Shown: positions 9,319 to 17,536 of the stretch, one piece after another
Position numbering within the stretch: position 1 is the stretch's first letter
Layout: every line of letters begins with the position of its first letter
Origin: Secundilactobacillus paracollinoides DSM 15502 = JCM 11969
Lineage (GTDB): Bacteria; Bacillota; Bacilli; Lactobacillales; Lactobacillaceae
Assembly (NCBI RefSeq): GCF_001311135.1
Contig: NZ_BBAG01000023.1
Location: 1-46,557, forward strand
Direction of reading: 5' to 3'
Length of the DNA: 46,557 nt
Translations under genes and position numbers: made by a program
The notes under the pieces: generated by a model
What the model saw: the letters and a program-made list of their open reading frames with translations, nothing else
What the model was told of the DNA's origin: nothing
Databases searched by the model: none

Positions 9319-9558
9319 TTCTTGGCAACCGTTCCGAAATGAGCTCCACAAGGCACGGGACTAACGTGTAACGGACTCTGGCCAAAAAGTCAGGCCCGGA
9401 CTTTTCGGCCAGAGTTGACTTTCTTTGCAACCGTGCCGAAATGAGCTTCGGAAAACTGAGGGCTACTGCCTAAGCCACTCTGGTAAAAATGCCAAACCCA
9501 GGCATTTCTACCAGAGTGGCTTAGGCTCCGCCCTCAAACCGTTTTCCTCCGCTCTCTA
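9319..9558. repeat. two tandem family C long hairpins
   Basis: The first (about 9319-9420) has an ACTCTGGCC/GGCCAGAGT core hairpin and a damaged right arm. The second (about 9436-9558) is a complete palindrome with GCCACTCTGGTA/TACCAGAGTGGC at the core and CTGAGGGC/GCCCTCA outside. Its right end CGCTCTCTA contains, on the minus strand, the TAG stop codon of the rhodanese gene. Confidence 0.85.
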
Positions 9559-9882
9559 GATCTCTTCAATCGGTAAATTCATACCTTTCCAACCTTCCAA
9601 AGCGCCGGCTAATTCAAAGGCTTTGAATCCCGCAGACAGCAAGGTTAACAATGCTTCCTTACCTAGGGTCGTCCCAGCATTCCAATCGTACACGACGTAG
9701 GTCTTAGACTTATCCAATTCGTCTAAATGGTCGGCCAAATCCTTTGCAGCCAACGCAACAGCACCCTTGATCTGATTCTTCTTGACCTGAGCTGGCGCGT
9801 TACGGACATCCAGCACCACCATTTCAGGGTCAGCCTTCTTCATATCGGCTAAAACGGCAAAGTGACTGATGTACAAGCTCAA
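9556..9882 (-). CDS. rhodanese-like protein without the active-site Cys
   Basis: A 108-residue single rhodanese domain. VVLDVRNAPAQVKKNQIKGAVAL is the typical first half and YVVYDWNAGTTLGKEALLTLLSAGF occupies the active-site loop. The catalytic Cys expected in that loop is Asp (VVYDWNAG), so sulfur transfer is unlikely and a binding or regulatory role is more plausible. The C-terminal LEGWKGMNLPIEEI is standard. It lies 35 bases behind the MarR gene and is probably co-transcribed. Its stop codon is the terminus of a family C repeat. Confidence 0.85.
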   Translation of the reverse strand: MSLYISHFAVLADMKKADPEMVVLDVRNAPAQVKKNQIKGAVALAAKDLADHLDELDKSKTYVVYDWNAGTTLGKEALLTLLSAGFKAFELAGALEGWKGMNLPIEEI

Positions 9883-9917
9883 ATACGTTTTTAAAAATTA
9901 ATTTTCTGTTTCCATGG

Positions 9918-10445
9918 TTAAGACTCCATTTCTGTTTTCAAATTTGAGGTACCCTGATTGATCTTGTTCAACAACGACGCAAATGTTTTCAGTTCGTCTG
10001 GGGTCAACTGACCAAAGAGCGTCTTGACGGCCGCAAAGTTGGCGGGCAAAAATGCATCCAGGGTCGCCTTACCAGTTGGGGTCAACTGCATGTACGTTGC
10101 CCGTTTGTCCGTCTCGGAGGCTCTTTTTTGTACCCACCCATCAGCCGCCATTCCGCGCAGCAGCTTGCTGACGGTGGCTCTCGTGGCGCCCAGCTGATCC
10201 GCAATTTCAGACGGCAATAACTGTTGGTCTGTCGCTTCTGACAAAAACATCAGGATGATAAAACGTGATTCCGTTAAATGATGCTGCGTCAAAACAGCAT
10301 CATATTGTCGCTGCATGCCACGGTAGGCCCACTGAAAATTGAGGAACTGTAATACGACTTCGGTATCAATATCCGACAGCGCACTGTTTTTCGTCAGTTC
10401 AATACGTGCCGCGTTCGGGCGGTTGTTAAAGTTAAATTTATCCAT
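9918..10445 (-). CDS. MarR-family transcriptional regulator
   Basis: A 175-residue winged-helix repressor. The helix-turn-helix is LLPSEIADQLGATRATVSKLLRGMAADGWVQKRASETDKRATYMQLTPTGKATLDAF, with the wing at the DKRATYMQLT stretch. The N-terminal 40 residues are longer than in the minimal family. It is the first gene of a two-gene unit with the inactive rhodanese. A perfect palindrome overlaps its own promoter region, which fits autorepression. The inducer is unknown. Confidence 0.92.
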   Translation of the reverse strand: MDKFNFNNRPNAARIELTKNSALSDIDTEVVLQFLNFQWAYRGMQRQYDAVLTQHHLTESRFIILMFLSEATDQQLLPSEIADQLGATRATVSKLLRGMAADGWVQKRASETDKRATYMQLTPTGKATLDAFLPANFAAVKTLFGQLTPDELKTFASLLNKINQGTSNLKTEMES

Positions 10446-10467
10446 GTCGTCACATCTTTCAATCTAA

Positions 10468-10518
10468 TTAGCCGGCTAACTATATTGGGTAGTATACGCC
10501 GGTCATCTTGAATGTCAA
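10468..10518 (-). promoter_or_regulatory. marR promoter and palindromic operator
   Basis: TTGACA (10513-10518) and TATACT (10491-10496) are 16 bases apart on the minus strand. TTAGCCGGCTAA (10468-10479) just downstream is a perfect palindrome and the likely MarR operator. Confidence 0.75.
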
Positions 10519-10545
10519 TCTTTTTGGTTTTAAAAAATGACGAGC

Positions 10546-11160
10546 CTAATTTTCGTCGTTAGTCTTGGGTTGTGCCTCATGAGTTAGTCGAGTCCCCGCT
10601 TGCCGCATCTGGTCGAGGACTGGCGGCTCACCAAACAGGCCGTTCAACTCAGCGACCACTTCTGCCGGTGAATCGTCCGGAAAGACGGTCATAGCCACGC
10701 GTAAGCCGGTCATCATCATCGCCGACCGTACCTCAATGAAGTAGCGCCAATCCCGCTGGGCAATGTGCCCGCTCTCGCGTAGAAAGCCCAATTTGTCAGC
10801 TAACAGCTCCGCTACCATCTGCTGAAACTGATCAAATAATTTAGCCGCCATAAGTGCATTAAACAGCGGCTTCTGATCCAACCAGCCCTGCATTAAGGCC
10901 GTCATCACCGTCTGCGTACTCGTCTGCCATGAGGTTTGCGCCACGATGGCATCAAACTGCTGATTCATTTGGTACAACAACACGTCACCCTTATCATCAA
11001 ACAACCTGTAAAAGGTTGCCCGGCCAACGCCAGCTCGTTGGGTCAGCATTGTGATCGTGATCGTTTCGAATGGGGTTGTCGCTAACAGATTCGTCATGCC
11101 TTGATAAATCAGCCTAGCTGATTGCTGTTTTCGTTTGTCATTACCAACGTGATACATCAT
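10546..11160 (-). CDS. TetR-family transcriptional regulator
   Basis: A 204-residue TetR-type repressor. The N-terminal helix-turn-helix is TITMLTQRAGVGRATFYRLFDDKGDVLLYQMNQQF at about residues 37-70, followed by an all-helical ligand domain. The start ATG follows AGGAGGCGGG. The gene is divergent from the alpha/beta hydrolase at 11264, with about 100 bases between the starts containing a palindrome, so it probably controls that gene and itself. The ligand is unknown. Confidence 0.92.
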   Translation of the reverse strand: MMYHVGNDKRKQQSARLIYQGMTNLLATTPFETITITMLTQRAGVGRATFYRLFDDKGDVLLYQMNQQFDAIVAQTSWQTSTQTVMTALMQGWLDQKPLFNALMAAKLFDQFQQMVAELLADKLGFLRESGHIAQRDWRYFIEVRSAMMMTGLRVAMTVFPDDSPAEVVAELNGLFGEPPVLDQMRQAGTRLTHEAQPKTNDEN

Positions 11161-11217
11161 CCCGCCTCCTGTTTCACTTCTTCTTATACGCTATAATTCA
11201 TGAATTAAACGTGTTAC

Positions 11218-11231
11218 GATACAAATGTATC
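11218..11231. promoter_or_regulatory. palindrome between tetR and hydrolase
   Basis: GATACAAATGTATC is a perfect inverted repeat with a two-base centre in the divergent intergenic region, a candidate TetR operator. A second palindrome, AATTCATGAATT, lies at about 11194-11205. Confidence 0.5.
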
Positions 11232-11263
11232 ATATCATAACCACTAAAAACGAGATGATTTTT

Positions 11264-12214
11264 ATGACAAAAACAACCTTTAAACAACCACTTTTAGACC
11301 ACAACTCGCCAGAATTCAAGACTGCCAAGCAAGCTGAAACGGCCCTCTTTAACGTGTATAACCTTACCGGGACTGACACATACTATCAGTTGCCGGATTC
11401 AGACATGCGCGTACGCGTGACCGAAATCGGATCCGGAACACCCATCTTCATCGTTCCCGGTAACACGGGCGACGGTTTCCCTTTCAGTAGTCTCATTGGT
11501 CATATGGGCAACCACCATTTCTACCTTTTTAACCGCCCTGGTGGCGGACTTAGTGACGGTATTGACCTGACGAAATTACCTGACATCCGCCAGTTTGTCG
11601 TCGACACTATCGATACCGTTTTAAACGACCTTCACCTAGACCGGGTGCCAATCATGGCCCACTCAATGGGCTGCCACTGGGCACTCTGGTACGCTCTGGC
11701 GCATCCGGAACGTGTCAGCAAGTTAATTTTAATTGGCAACCCAGGCCGCGTGATGCTGGGGAAGACGCCGGCGCCACTTAAGGTGCTTACACTGCCCGGT
11801 CTCGATAAAATCGTTTCAAAGCGCCTCATTCCTAAGAATCAAGATCAGGCATTCAACGGCTTGAAACTGATGGGCACTAACAAGGAAACTCTGGCAACCT
11901 TGCCGAATGAACTGCGTGAAGCCTACCTGCGCTTTGAGCACTTACCAAACTACAGTGTTTCTACGTTATCGTTGCTTAAGACCCTGACGGTAAACCCTAA
12001 GTATGAGATCAAGGCCGCCGATCTGGCTCAGATTCAATGCCCAACACTGATGTTATGGGGTGAAAACGATACGTTTGCCTCCGTTGATAAGGGACGTGAA
12101 ATTGGAAACGCCCTGCCTGATAATCGGTTCCATCTAGTCAAAGATGCCGGTCATATGCCTTGGCTGGACCGGCCTGAAGAGTGTGCTGGTCAAGTTGAGT
12201 TGTTTTTACAATAA
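11264..12214 (+). CDS. alpha/beta hydrolase
   Basis: A cytosolic alpha/beta-hydrolase-fold enzyme of 316 residues. The oxyanion region is FIVPGNTGDGFPFSSLIG, the nucleophile elbow is MAHSMGCHWALWYALAHP (AHSMG), the acid is Asp in LMLWGENDTFASVD, and the base is His in AGHMPWLDRPEE. This is a full triad. A lid region separates the nucleophile and acid segments. The frame opens at 11225, but MTKTTFKQP at 11264 is better placed after GAGATGATTTTT. The MIFMTK start at 11255 is possible. The substrate is unknown. It is divergent from a TetR gene, which suggests induction by a small molecule it may degrade. Confidence 0.88.
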   Translation: MTKTTFKQPLLDHNSPEFKTAKQAETALFNVYNLTGTDTYYQLPDSDMRVRVTEIGSGTPIFIVPGNTGDGFPFSSLIGHMGNHHFYLFNRPGGGLSDGIDLTKLPDIRQFVVDTIDTVLNDLHLDRVPIMAHSMGCHWALWYALAHPERVSKLILIGNPGRVMLGKTPAPLKVLTLPGLDKIVSKRLIPKNQDQAFNGLKLMGTNKETLATLPNELREAYLRFEHLPNYSVSTLSLLKTLTVNPKYEIKAADLAQIQCPTLMLWGENDTFASVDKGREIGNALPDNRFHLVKDAGHMPWLDRPEECAGQVELFLQ

Positions 12215-12239
12215 TGAAGTTTAAATAAGCAGCCATATT

Positions 12240-12288
12240 AAAACCCCCAGATACAAATTCCGAATTGAATGTTGTATCTGGGGGTTTT
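12240..12288. terminator. bidirectional terminator
   Basis: AAAACCCCCAGATACAA pairs with TTGTATCTGGGGGTTTT between convergent genes (hydrolase and TVP38 protein). Confidence 0.9.
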
Positions 12289-12355
12289 ATGAGTTATTGA
12301 TAGGTTTTGTCGAAACACCTTTTGAGAAACTGAGGGTGACTGCCTAACCAACGCG

Positions 12356-13057
12356 CTATTCTGTGGCTTCACGTTTCTTGATCCGCTTTGTCAGCACAAC
12401 TAACAGACAAACCGCTAGGATCACAATGATGCCAATCGTCATATTGCCGTTACTGATCAGATGGCCACCCATTGCGTAAATAATGGCAACTGGTAACGTG
12501 CCAACAAGCATTGGTAGTAAAATTTCACGCATGGTTAATTTTAAATTCACGGCTGTAAAATTGACGAACAGTGTCGGTAACATAGGTACCGCGTAGCCAA
12601 TTGTCAGGCCCACGCGTGGTGCCCGCATATTGGAGATCCGGTCAATGAGCCGAAAATCATGTTTCTGCGTCCAACGGGAAAGTCCCCACCGTTGCAACAC
12701 ACTAAACGTGATCAGATTACCAGCTGCGATACCTAGTAGATTGATCAGCCAGCCCCATGAAGCCCCGTAAATGGCGCCAATCAGGACACAGGCTGCTGAA
12801 ACAGGGAAACCAGGAACTGCCGACAACGTGGTAATGAGCAGAAAAACGAGTACCAGCGTGGAAGGCCTAGCTTGGTTGGCTCGAACTGTATTCCAAAACT
12901 GCTGACGCGTGGCCGTGTTAAAGGATTCGATTGCATGAATCTGGGGTGCAAATTGTACCAGGAGAAGATTGACCAACAGGACAATGAGGATGACGCCCAG
13001 CATAAACATGGTAAAGTGCACCCACCGTCGCCGGCGATGCCAGTACTTCGGCCGCAT
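12356..13057 (-). CDS. TVP38/TMEM64-family membrane protein
   Basis: A 233-residue integral membrane protein of the DedA-related TVP38/TMEM64 (VTT domain) family. The family is linked to lipid scrambling and membrane homeostasis, but the role here is unknown. The basic N-terminus MRPKYWHRRRRW is followed by one membrane helix (residues 14-36). The VTT core has LSAVPGFPVSAACVLIGAIYGASWGWLINLLGIAAGNLITF and later GYAVPMLPTLFVNFTAVNLKLTMREILLPMLVGTLP. The tail is basic (KRIKKRE). The start follows GGGAGG. The stop TAG abuts a half-copy of the family C repeat (about 12322-12355). Confidence 0.92.
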   Translation of the reverse strand: MRPKYWHRRRRWVHFTMFMLGVILIVLLVNLLLVQFAPQIHAIESFNTATRQQFWNTVRANQARPSTLVLVFLLITTLSAVPGFPVSAACVLIGAIYGASWGWLINLLGIAAGNLITFSVLQRWGLSRWTQKHDFRLIDRISNMRAPRVGLTIGYAVPMLPTLFVNFTAVNLKLTMREILLPMLVGTLPVAIIYAMGGHLISNGNMTIGIIVILAVCLLVVLTKRIKKREATE

Positions 13058-13189
13058 GGTGTGGCCTCCCTTCTGTGATGGAAATTATAGTATCTAGGAT
13101 ACTCGTGAAGTTCTTCTCACTCAACTAAAGGTAATTCATTTTGGGTATTTTGTTGGTATTTGAAAGTATGTTTGATTGGTTATGCTTTC

Positions 13190-13434
13190 TATGGGTCTCT
13201 TCTACATAGCCGAAACGCGCAAAAAGGGCACCCCCGGCCACGTATGCTAAATAAAAACAAGATCCCAAGTTCAGGGACCTTGTTTTTTACTGTGGTTCTC
13301 TCTCACATAGCCGAAACGCGCAAAAAGGGACAGCCCCCGGCCACGTAAGCTAAATAAAAGAAGACCCCAAGTTCAGGGGTCTTCTTTTTATTTAGCTTAC
13401 GCTCTGGGGGCTAACCGTCCCTTTTTACGCTCTA
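13190..13434. repeat. tandem 110-bp repeat ending in a long palindrome
   Basis: The segment CATAGCCGAAACGCGCAAAA to the AAGATCCC or AAGACCCC hairpin occurs twice (about 13205-13288 and 13306-13390). The second copy extends into a palindrome of about 105 bp (AAAAAGGGAC to GTCCCTTTTT) whose core AAGACCCC/GGGGTCTT with T runs (13357-13389) should terminate dhaT transcription. The right end contains the dhaT stop as TAGAGCG on the minus strand. Confidence 0.85.
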
Positions 13435-14600
13435 TTCTGCGTCATAAGCTTCCTGGAACAACTTCACAATTTCTTCTTTAGTCCCCTTACGAGGGTTTGA
13501 GAATGCGTTGCCGTCCTTCAATGCATTTTCAGCCATCAATTCAAAGTCTTCTGGCTTTGCACCGATTGCTTGATGCTACGTGGGATGTTGCAATCATCGG
13601 CCATTTGACGCATTGCCTTGATTGACAAGTCAGCAGCGTCGCGTGTTGATAAGCCATCGGTGTTTTCACCCATGTACTTAGCCAATTCAGCAAACCGTTC
13701 TGGGCAAGCCACGATGTTGTACTTTTCAACGATTGGCAACAAGATGGCACAGCAGACACCATGAGGGGCATCGTATTGACCACCCAATTGGTGAGCCATG
13801 GCATGAACGTAGCCTAAGTCAGCGTTGTTGAAAGCCATCCCACCGAGCATTTCGGCTTCGACCATCTTAGTACGGGCTTCAACATTGTGGCCGTTAGCAA
13901 CGGCATCACGAAGGGCTTCTTCACAAAGCTTGATACCTTCGATACATTGACCGTCAGTGATTTCGTTACGGTTGGTTGACACGTATGGTTCGATCAATTG
14001 AACGAACGTATCCATACCAGTAGCAGCAGTTATGCCAGCTGGCACAGCCAACATCAACATTGGGTCGTTGAAGGATACCAACGGAATGTTACGCCATGAA
14101 ACAACAACGAACTTCAGCTTTGTTTCTTCGTTCGTGATCACACAGTGACGGGTCAATTCTGAAGCAGTCCCGGCAGTGGTGTTAACAGCCATCAATGGTG
14201 GTAATGGGTTTTCCAAAGTTTCGATCCCGGCTAACTTGGTGATATCATCGCCATTAGTCAAAATGATACCGGTACCTTTCCCACAGTCATGAGATGAACC
14301 ACCACCAACAGTGATGATACTGTCACAGTTTTCGTCTAAGTATACTTGTTTTGCAGCTTTAATGTTGCGAACTTTAGGGTTTGGTTCTACACCATCATAA
14401 ATGGCGTAGGTCACACCGGCAGCGTCCAATGAAGCTAAGGTTTGGGCAACTGGGCCGTTATCCATACCGCGCAGGAATTTGTCCGTTACGATCAATGGCT
14501 TCTTCATGTTCAACATCTTGGCACGATCGCCAATCTTTTCAATGACACCTTTACCAAAGAAGTTAACACTTGGCATTAAGAAATCGAAGTTCTCTTTCAT
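13432..14600 (-). CDS. dhaT: iron-dependent 1,3-propanediol dehydrogenase-like enzyme (one frameshift)
   Basis: This NADH-dependent alcohol dehydrogenase very likely reduces 3-hydroxypropionaldehyde to 1,3-propanediol. The sequence tracks Klebsiella DhaT over its whole length: MPSVNFFGKG, ITVGGGSSHDCGKG, VNTTAGTASELTRHCVITN, NADLGYVHAMAHQLGGQYDAPHGV, and the C-terminal NALKDGNAFSNPRKGTKEEI. The start is MKENFDF at 14600 after GAGGAG. An upstream in-frame ATG overlaps that ribosome binding site. A single base appears missing near 13565 (SIK-AIGAKPEDFELM), so the plain open frame ends at 13536. The repaired protein is about 390 residues. One metal-ligand His position (ATGMDALTHA in Klebsiella) reads ATGMDTFVQL here. 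The promoter carries a cre. Confidence 0.88.
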
Positions 14601-14647
14601 GGTATAAACGCTCCTCATAAAATGTTTGTTATTAAGTTCACACCAGA

Positions 14648-14684
14648 ATCATACCACCGCGTTTGTGAATTGTAAACGTTTAAT
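14648..14684 (-). promoter_or_regulatory. dhaT promoter with overlapping cre
   Basis: On the minus strand TTTACA and TATGAT are separated by 17 bases. TGTAAACGTTTAAT (14671-14684) is a strong cre match lying over the -35, so CcpA should repress when good sugars are present. TTCACAAA within the spacer resembles a Rex half-site. Confidence 0.7.
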
Positions 14685-14689
14685 CGACT

Positions 14690-15157
14690 GATATCGTGCA
14701 GATTAATTAACCCGGTAAATCGTATTCTAACGGCGTTTTTAGTTATTTATTATACTTATTTCACAAAAATGTCCATTAGAATTCACTAAGGTTACTCGAC
14801 GTAATGTGGCCACTAATTTCACAAGCATTTTGGCATTAACTGACCAGCAAAAACAGGTGACACCCTTTAATGAACCTCCTTTTGGGACGTTAATTGTTTT
14901 ACTTATCGAGGCATTTATTTGTGATTTCTTTCTGAGGGTGGCATGTGATGGTTTCTGTGAGAAATGACGTTGCCTATGATATTTTATAAATTGGTCGCAC
15001 AAGCCACGAATAAGGTTCTTATATTCAGACCTAGATTTGGCAAATTAGTGCTAGTTTTATAGCGTGATTTTGCGCAGCTTGTTACCGAGCCCCACCTGCC
15101 GATTTGCAGCCCTGAACTTTTATTGCGCTAGTATCCGCTTTCAGTGCTAAGATAAAG
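14690..15157. other. intergenic region without a recognised gene
   Basis: Short frames here have no ribosome binding site or family resemblance. Only the promoter-like TAAGAT at about 15146-15156, ahead of the next gene, stands out. Confidence 0.5.
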
Positions 15158-15187
15158 GTGTCTATTAAAACAAAGGAGATCTTATTT

Positions 15188-15562
15188 ATGGCAGACAAAA
15201 AAGCAGAGGGCGCCACGGTTACTGAGCCGACCTACGACTTTTCCGATGAAACGATCGAGAAAGCTGCTGACCTGATTGCCAAGCAAGGCTACATCACACG
15301 CAACGATATTCCAGAGATGAAGGACCTGCAGTGGGCAGATGCGTTCGGCAAGAAAATGGACGAGTACTTCCTGGCAAAACAGGCAGACCGGTTCATCTAC
15401 TACGAAGACTTTGACTACGTCGGCGGCGACATTGACGCAATCATCTTTGATATGGATCAAGTCAAGACAAGAGACGATGCCCTCCACGTGCTGGGCAAGG
15501 CGCTTGGGTTGAAGATCGTTGATGGTAGTTTGGATGAGATCGAGAAGAATATTACGAATTAG
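15188..15562 (+). CDS. small acidic protein of unknown function
   Basis: I do not recognise a family with a known role. The protein has 124 residues, is strongly acidic and soluble, and has no signal or membrane segment. Features seen are an N-terminal low-complexity stretch (MADKKAEGATVTEPTYDFSDE), then helix-forming ETIEKAADLIAKQGYITRNDIPEMKDLQWADAFGKKMDEYF, and a C-terminal DALHVLGKALGLKIVDGSLDEIEKNI. The helical block resembles a DNA- or protein-binding bundle, but this is only impression. The start is the ATG at 15188 with AAAGGAG nine bases upstream, in preference to 15158. The stop TAG is the first three bases of a family C hairpin. Confidence 0.8.
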   Translation: MADKKAEGATVTEPTYDFSDETIEKAADLIAKQGYITRNDIPEMKDLQWADAFGKKMDEYFLAKQADRFIYYEDFDYVGGDIDAIIFDMDQVKTRDDALHVLGKALGLKIVDGSLDEIEKNITN

Positions 15563-15680
15563 AGCGTGGAACAAGGCGTTTTGAGGGCGGAGCGTAAGCT
15601 AACTCTGGCAGAAATGCCCGGGTTTGGCATTTTTGCCAGAGTTAGCTTATGCAGTAGCCCTCAGCCTTGTGGAGCGCGTT
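15560..15680. repeat. family C long hairpin on a stop codon
   Basis: The palindrome runs from TAGAGCGTGGAACAAGGC to GCCTTGTGGAGCGC, with AAGCTAACTCTGGC/GCCAGAGTTAGCTT at the core. Its first three bases are the stop codon of the upstream gene. Confidence 0.85.
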
Positions 15681-15689
15681 TCCGCTACG

Positions 15690-16009
15690 ATTCCAAGAAA
15701 GCCGTAGCCTCACCCTACTTCAAACAAATTACCACAAAACAAAAACCAGTTCAGTTCAAATAAAGACCTCCAGCCAATCTCAATCCCGAGATTACTGAAG
15801 GGCCTTTTTACATAAAAAACACCACACCAACAAAACCACCACCCAAATTTCACCCCCAACCCAAACACACCCCCAGCTATATGTTGGACTCCCCACTTCA
15901 TCCCAAACACCCCATCAGTATTTTCCCTGATTAATGCAAACACTACTTAAAAAACAACTAACAACGCGGTATAATAAATGGTAGTTTTACAACTATATGC
16001 TTTTACGAA
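15690..16009. other. intergenic region with a G-free tract
   Basis: It contains a weak terminator-like hairpin (AAAGACCTCCAG with CTGAAGGGCCTTTTT, 15763-15807), a 73-base stretch with no G on the plus strand (15803-15875), and a TATAAT at 15970-15975 that probably serves the next gene. Confidence 0.5.
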
Positions 16010-16024
16010 ATGAGGAATGAATCT

Positions 16025-17392
16025 TTGGATAGTGGTCAGATAATTATCAATTTAATTGTTATTTTAATCACTTTCTGTTTTGCTGCGTTTTTCGTGGCTT
16101 GCGAATTTGCTCTGGTTCAAACCAGACCCAGCGCCCTTGAAGAGGCACTGGACAACGGAGAAGGCTCAAAAGCCCGTCTAAAGCGCTCGCTGAAGATGGT
16201 CACGAACCTTAACGAATACCTATCGACGACACAAGTTGGGGTTTCAGTAGCCGGCATTATTTTAGGTTGGCTTGGGGAATCCACACTTTCTGCCATTTTA
16301 ATCGATCTGCTAAATATTACCCACACGAATCCAGGTGGCGCCACTGCTCATGCAATTGGCGCGGTCGTGGGGGTCCTCCTACTAACTTACCTGGAAGTTG
16401 TCTTTACGGAAATCGTGCCGAAGAACATTTCGATCGACATGCCAATGCAGGTGCTGTGCTGGGTCACAACGCCGCTGCATTATTTCCATATTCTGTTCTA
16501 CCCGTTCGTTTGGTTGTTAAACGTCTCAGCCAGCGGCGTCGTCAAACTGTTAGGATTTCCCGTAGCGGACGAAAGTGATGAGGTCTTCTCACAGGCGGAA
16601 ATTTTGAGCCTGTCGCGAAACGCCGTTGAAGGTGGGGAACTTGAGAAGAACGACTATGTTTACATGCAACGGGCCTTCGAATTAAACGACAAAGTGGCTA
16701 AGGATATCATGATCGACCGAACGGCGCTGGTGGTGATCGACATCACGACCTCCGTTAAAACGGCCATCAATGTCTATCTGCAAGAGAAGTTTAGCCGCCT
16801 GCCTGTCGTGGCAGACAACGACAAGGATAAGATCCTGGGTTACGTCTACAACTACGACCTCATTCGGCAACAACAAGTTAATTCTGACATTCACATTGAT
16901 AAACTGTTGCGGAATATTTCGACAACGCCGGAATCAACGCCAATCACAGAAGTCCTGCAAAACATGATCCGTAAACGCACCCCAATCGTGGTCGTTGTGG
17001 ATGAGTATGGTGGGACTTCCGGCATCATCACGGATAAGGATATTTACGAAGAACTCTTCGGGACTGTCCGGGATGAAATTGATGATTCGTCAACTGAAGA
17101 TATTTTCAAACAACCTAATGGCAAGTACCAAGTCAGCGGGAAAATGACGACTTACGATTTCGAACGCTATTTTGATACCGATTTGAAAGAATTTGAAACA
17201 AACGACATCGTCACAATTGCTGGTTCCATGATTGATAATCACCCCGATTTGAAACAGGGTGACATCATCAAAGTCGCTAACTTCGACTTTAAAGTTCTCG
17301 ATTACGAAAATTCGTTTATCAACTGGTTTGAAGTCACTGTCCATGATCCAAAGGACATGCCGCCAGAAGATGACGACGAGGATGACGATTAA
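16025..17392 (+). CDS. CNNM/CorC-HlyC-family membrane protein with CBS pair
   Basis: A 455-residue integral membrane protein of the HlyC/CorC (CNNM, formerly DUF21) family, whose members act in Mg2+ or Co2+ efflux and homeostasis. The N-terminal CNNM domain with about four membrane helices spans residues 5-200 (CEFALVQTRPSALEE, NEYLSTTQVGVSVAGIILGWLGE, FTEIVPKNISI). Next come a CBS pair (MIDRTALVVIDITTSV... to ...VVVDEYGGTSGIITDKDIYEELFG) and a C-terminal transporter-associated domain, then a very acidic tail (PPEDDDEDDD). The frame opens at the ATG at 16010, but GAGGA is inside that reading, so the TTG at 16025 is the better start. The ion is not determinable here. Confidence 0.9.
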   Translation: MDSGQIIINLIVILITFCFAAFFVACEFALVQTRPSALEEALDNGEGSKARLKRSLKMVTNLNEYLSTTQVGVSVAGIILGWLGESTLSAILIDLLNITHTNPGGATAHAIGAVVGVLLLTYLEVVFTEIVPKNISIDMPMQVLCWVTTPLHYFHILFYPFVWLLNVSASGVVKLLGFPVADESDEVFSQAEILSLSRNAVEGGELEKNDYVYMQRAFELNDKVAKDIMIDRTALVVIDITTSVKTAINVYLQEKFSRLPVVADNDKDKILGYVYNYDLIRQQQVNSDIHIDKLLRNISTTPESTPITEVLQNMIRKRTPIVVVVDEYGGTSGIITDKDIYEELFGTVRDEIDDSSTEDIFKQPNGKYQVSGKMTTYDFERYFDTDLKEFETNDIVTIAGSMIDNHPDLKQGDIIKVANFDFKVLDYENSFINWFEVTVHDPKDMPPEDDDEDDD

Positions 17393-17430
17393 AAACACCC
17401 AGTCAGTCTCAGCTGGCTTGGGTGTTTTTT
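17392..17430 (+). terminator. intrinsic terminator of the CNNM gene
   Basis: The AAACACCCA...TGGGTGTTTTTT hairpin starts at the stop codon. Confidence 0.85.
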
Positions 17431-17536
17431 GGTTGGTTGTAAACGTCACTCTTGGTTGGGTTGTCGTCCTTAGTATGCTGTTATGATTAACCACGCTCTC
17501 AATCAAATTAACCATGACACGAAAAATTTGGTTGGG

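Noticed and set aside
9233..9430. 65-codon minus-strand frame
   Set aside because: It lies in a terminator-like hairpin and a family C repeat; its sequence is explained by the repeat.
14739..15002. 87-codon minus-strand frame after dhaT promoter
   Set aside because: No ribosome binding site, no family resemblance, unusual composition for the neighbourhood.
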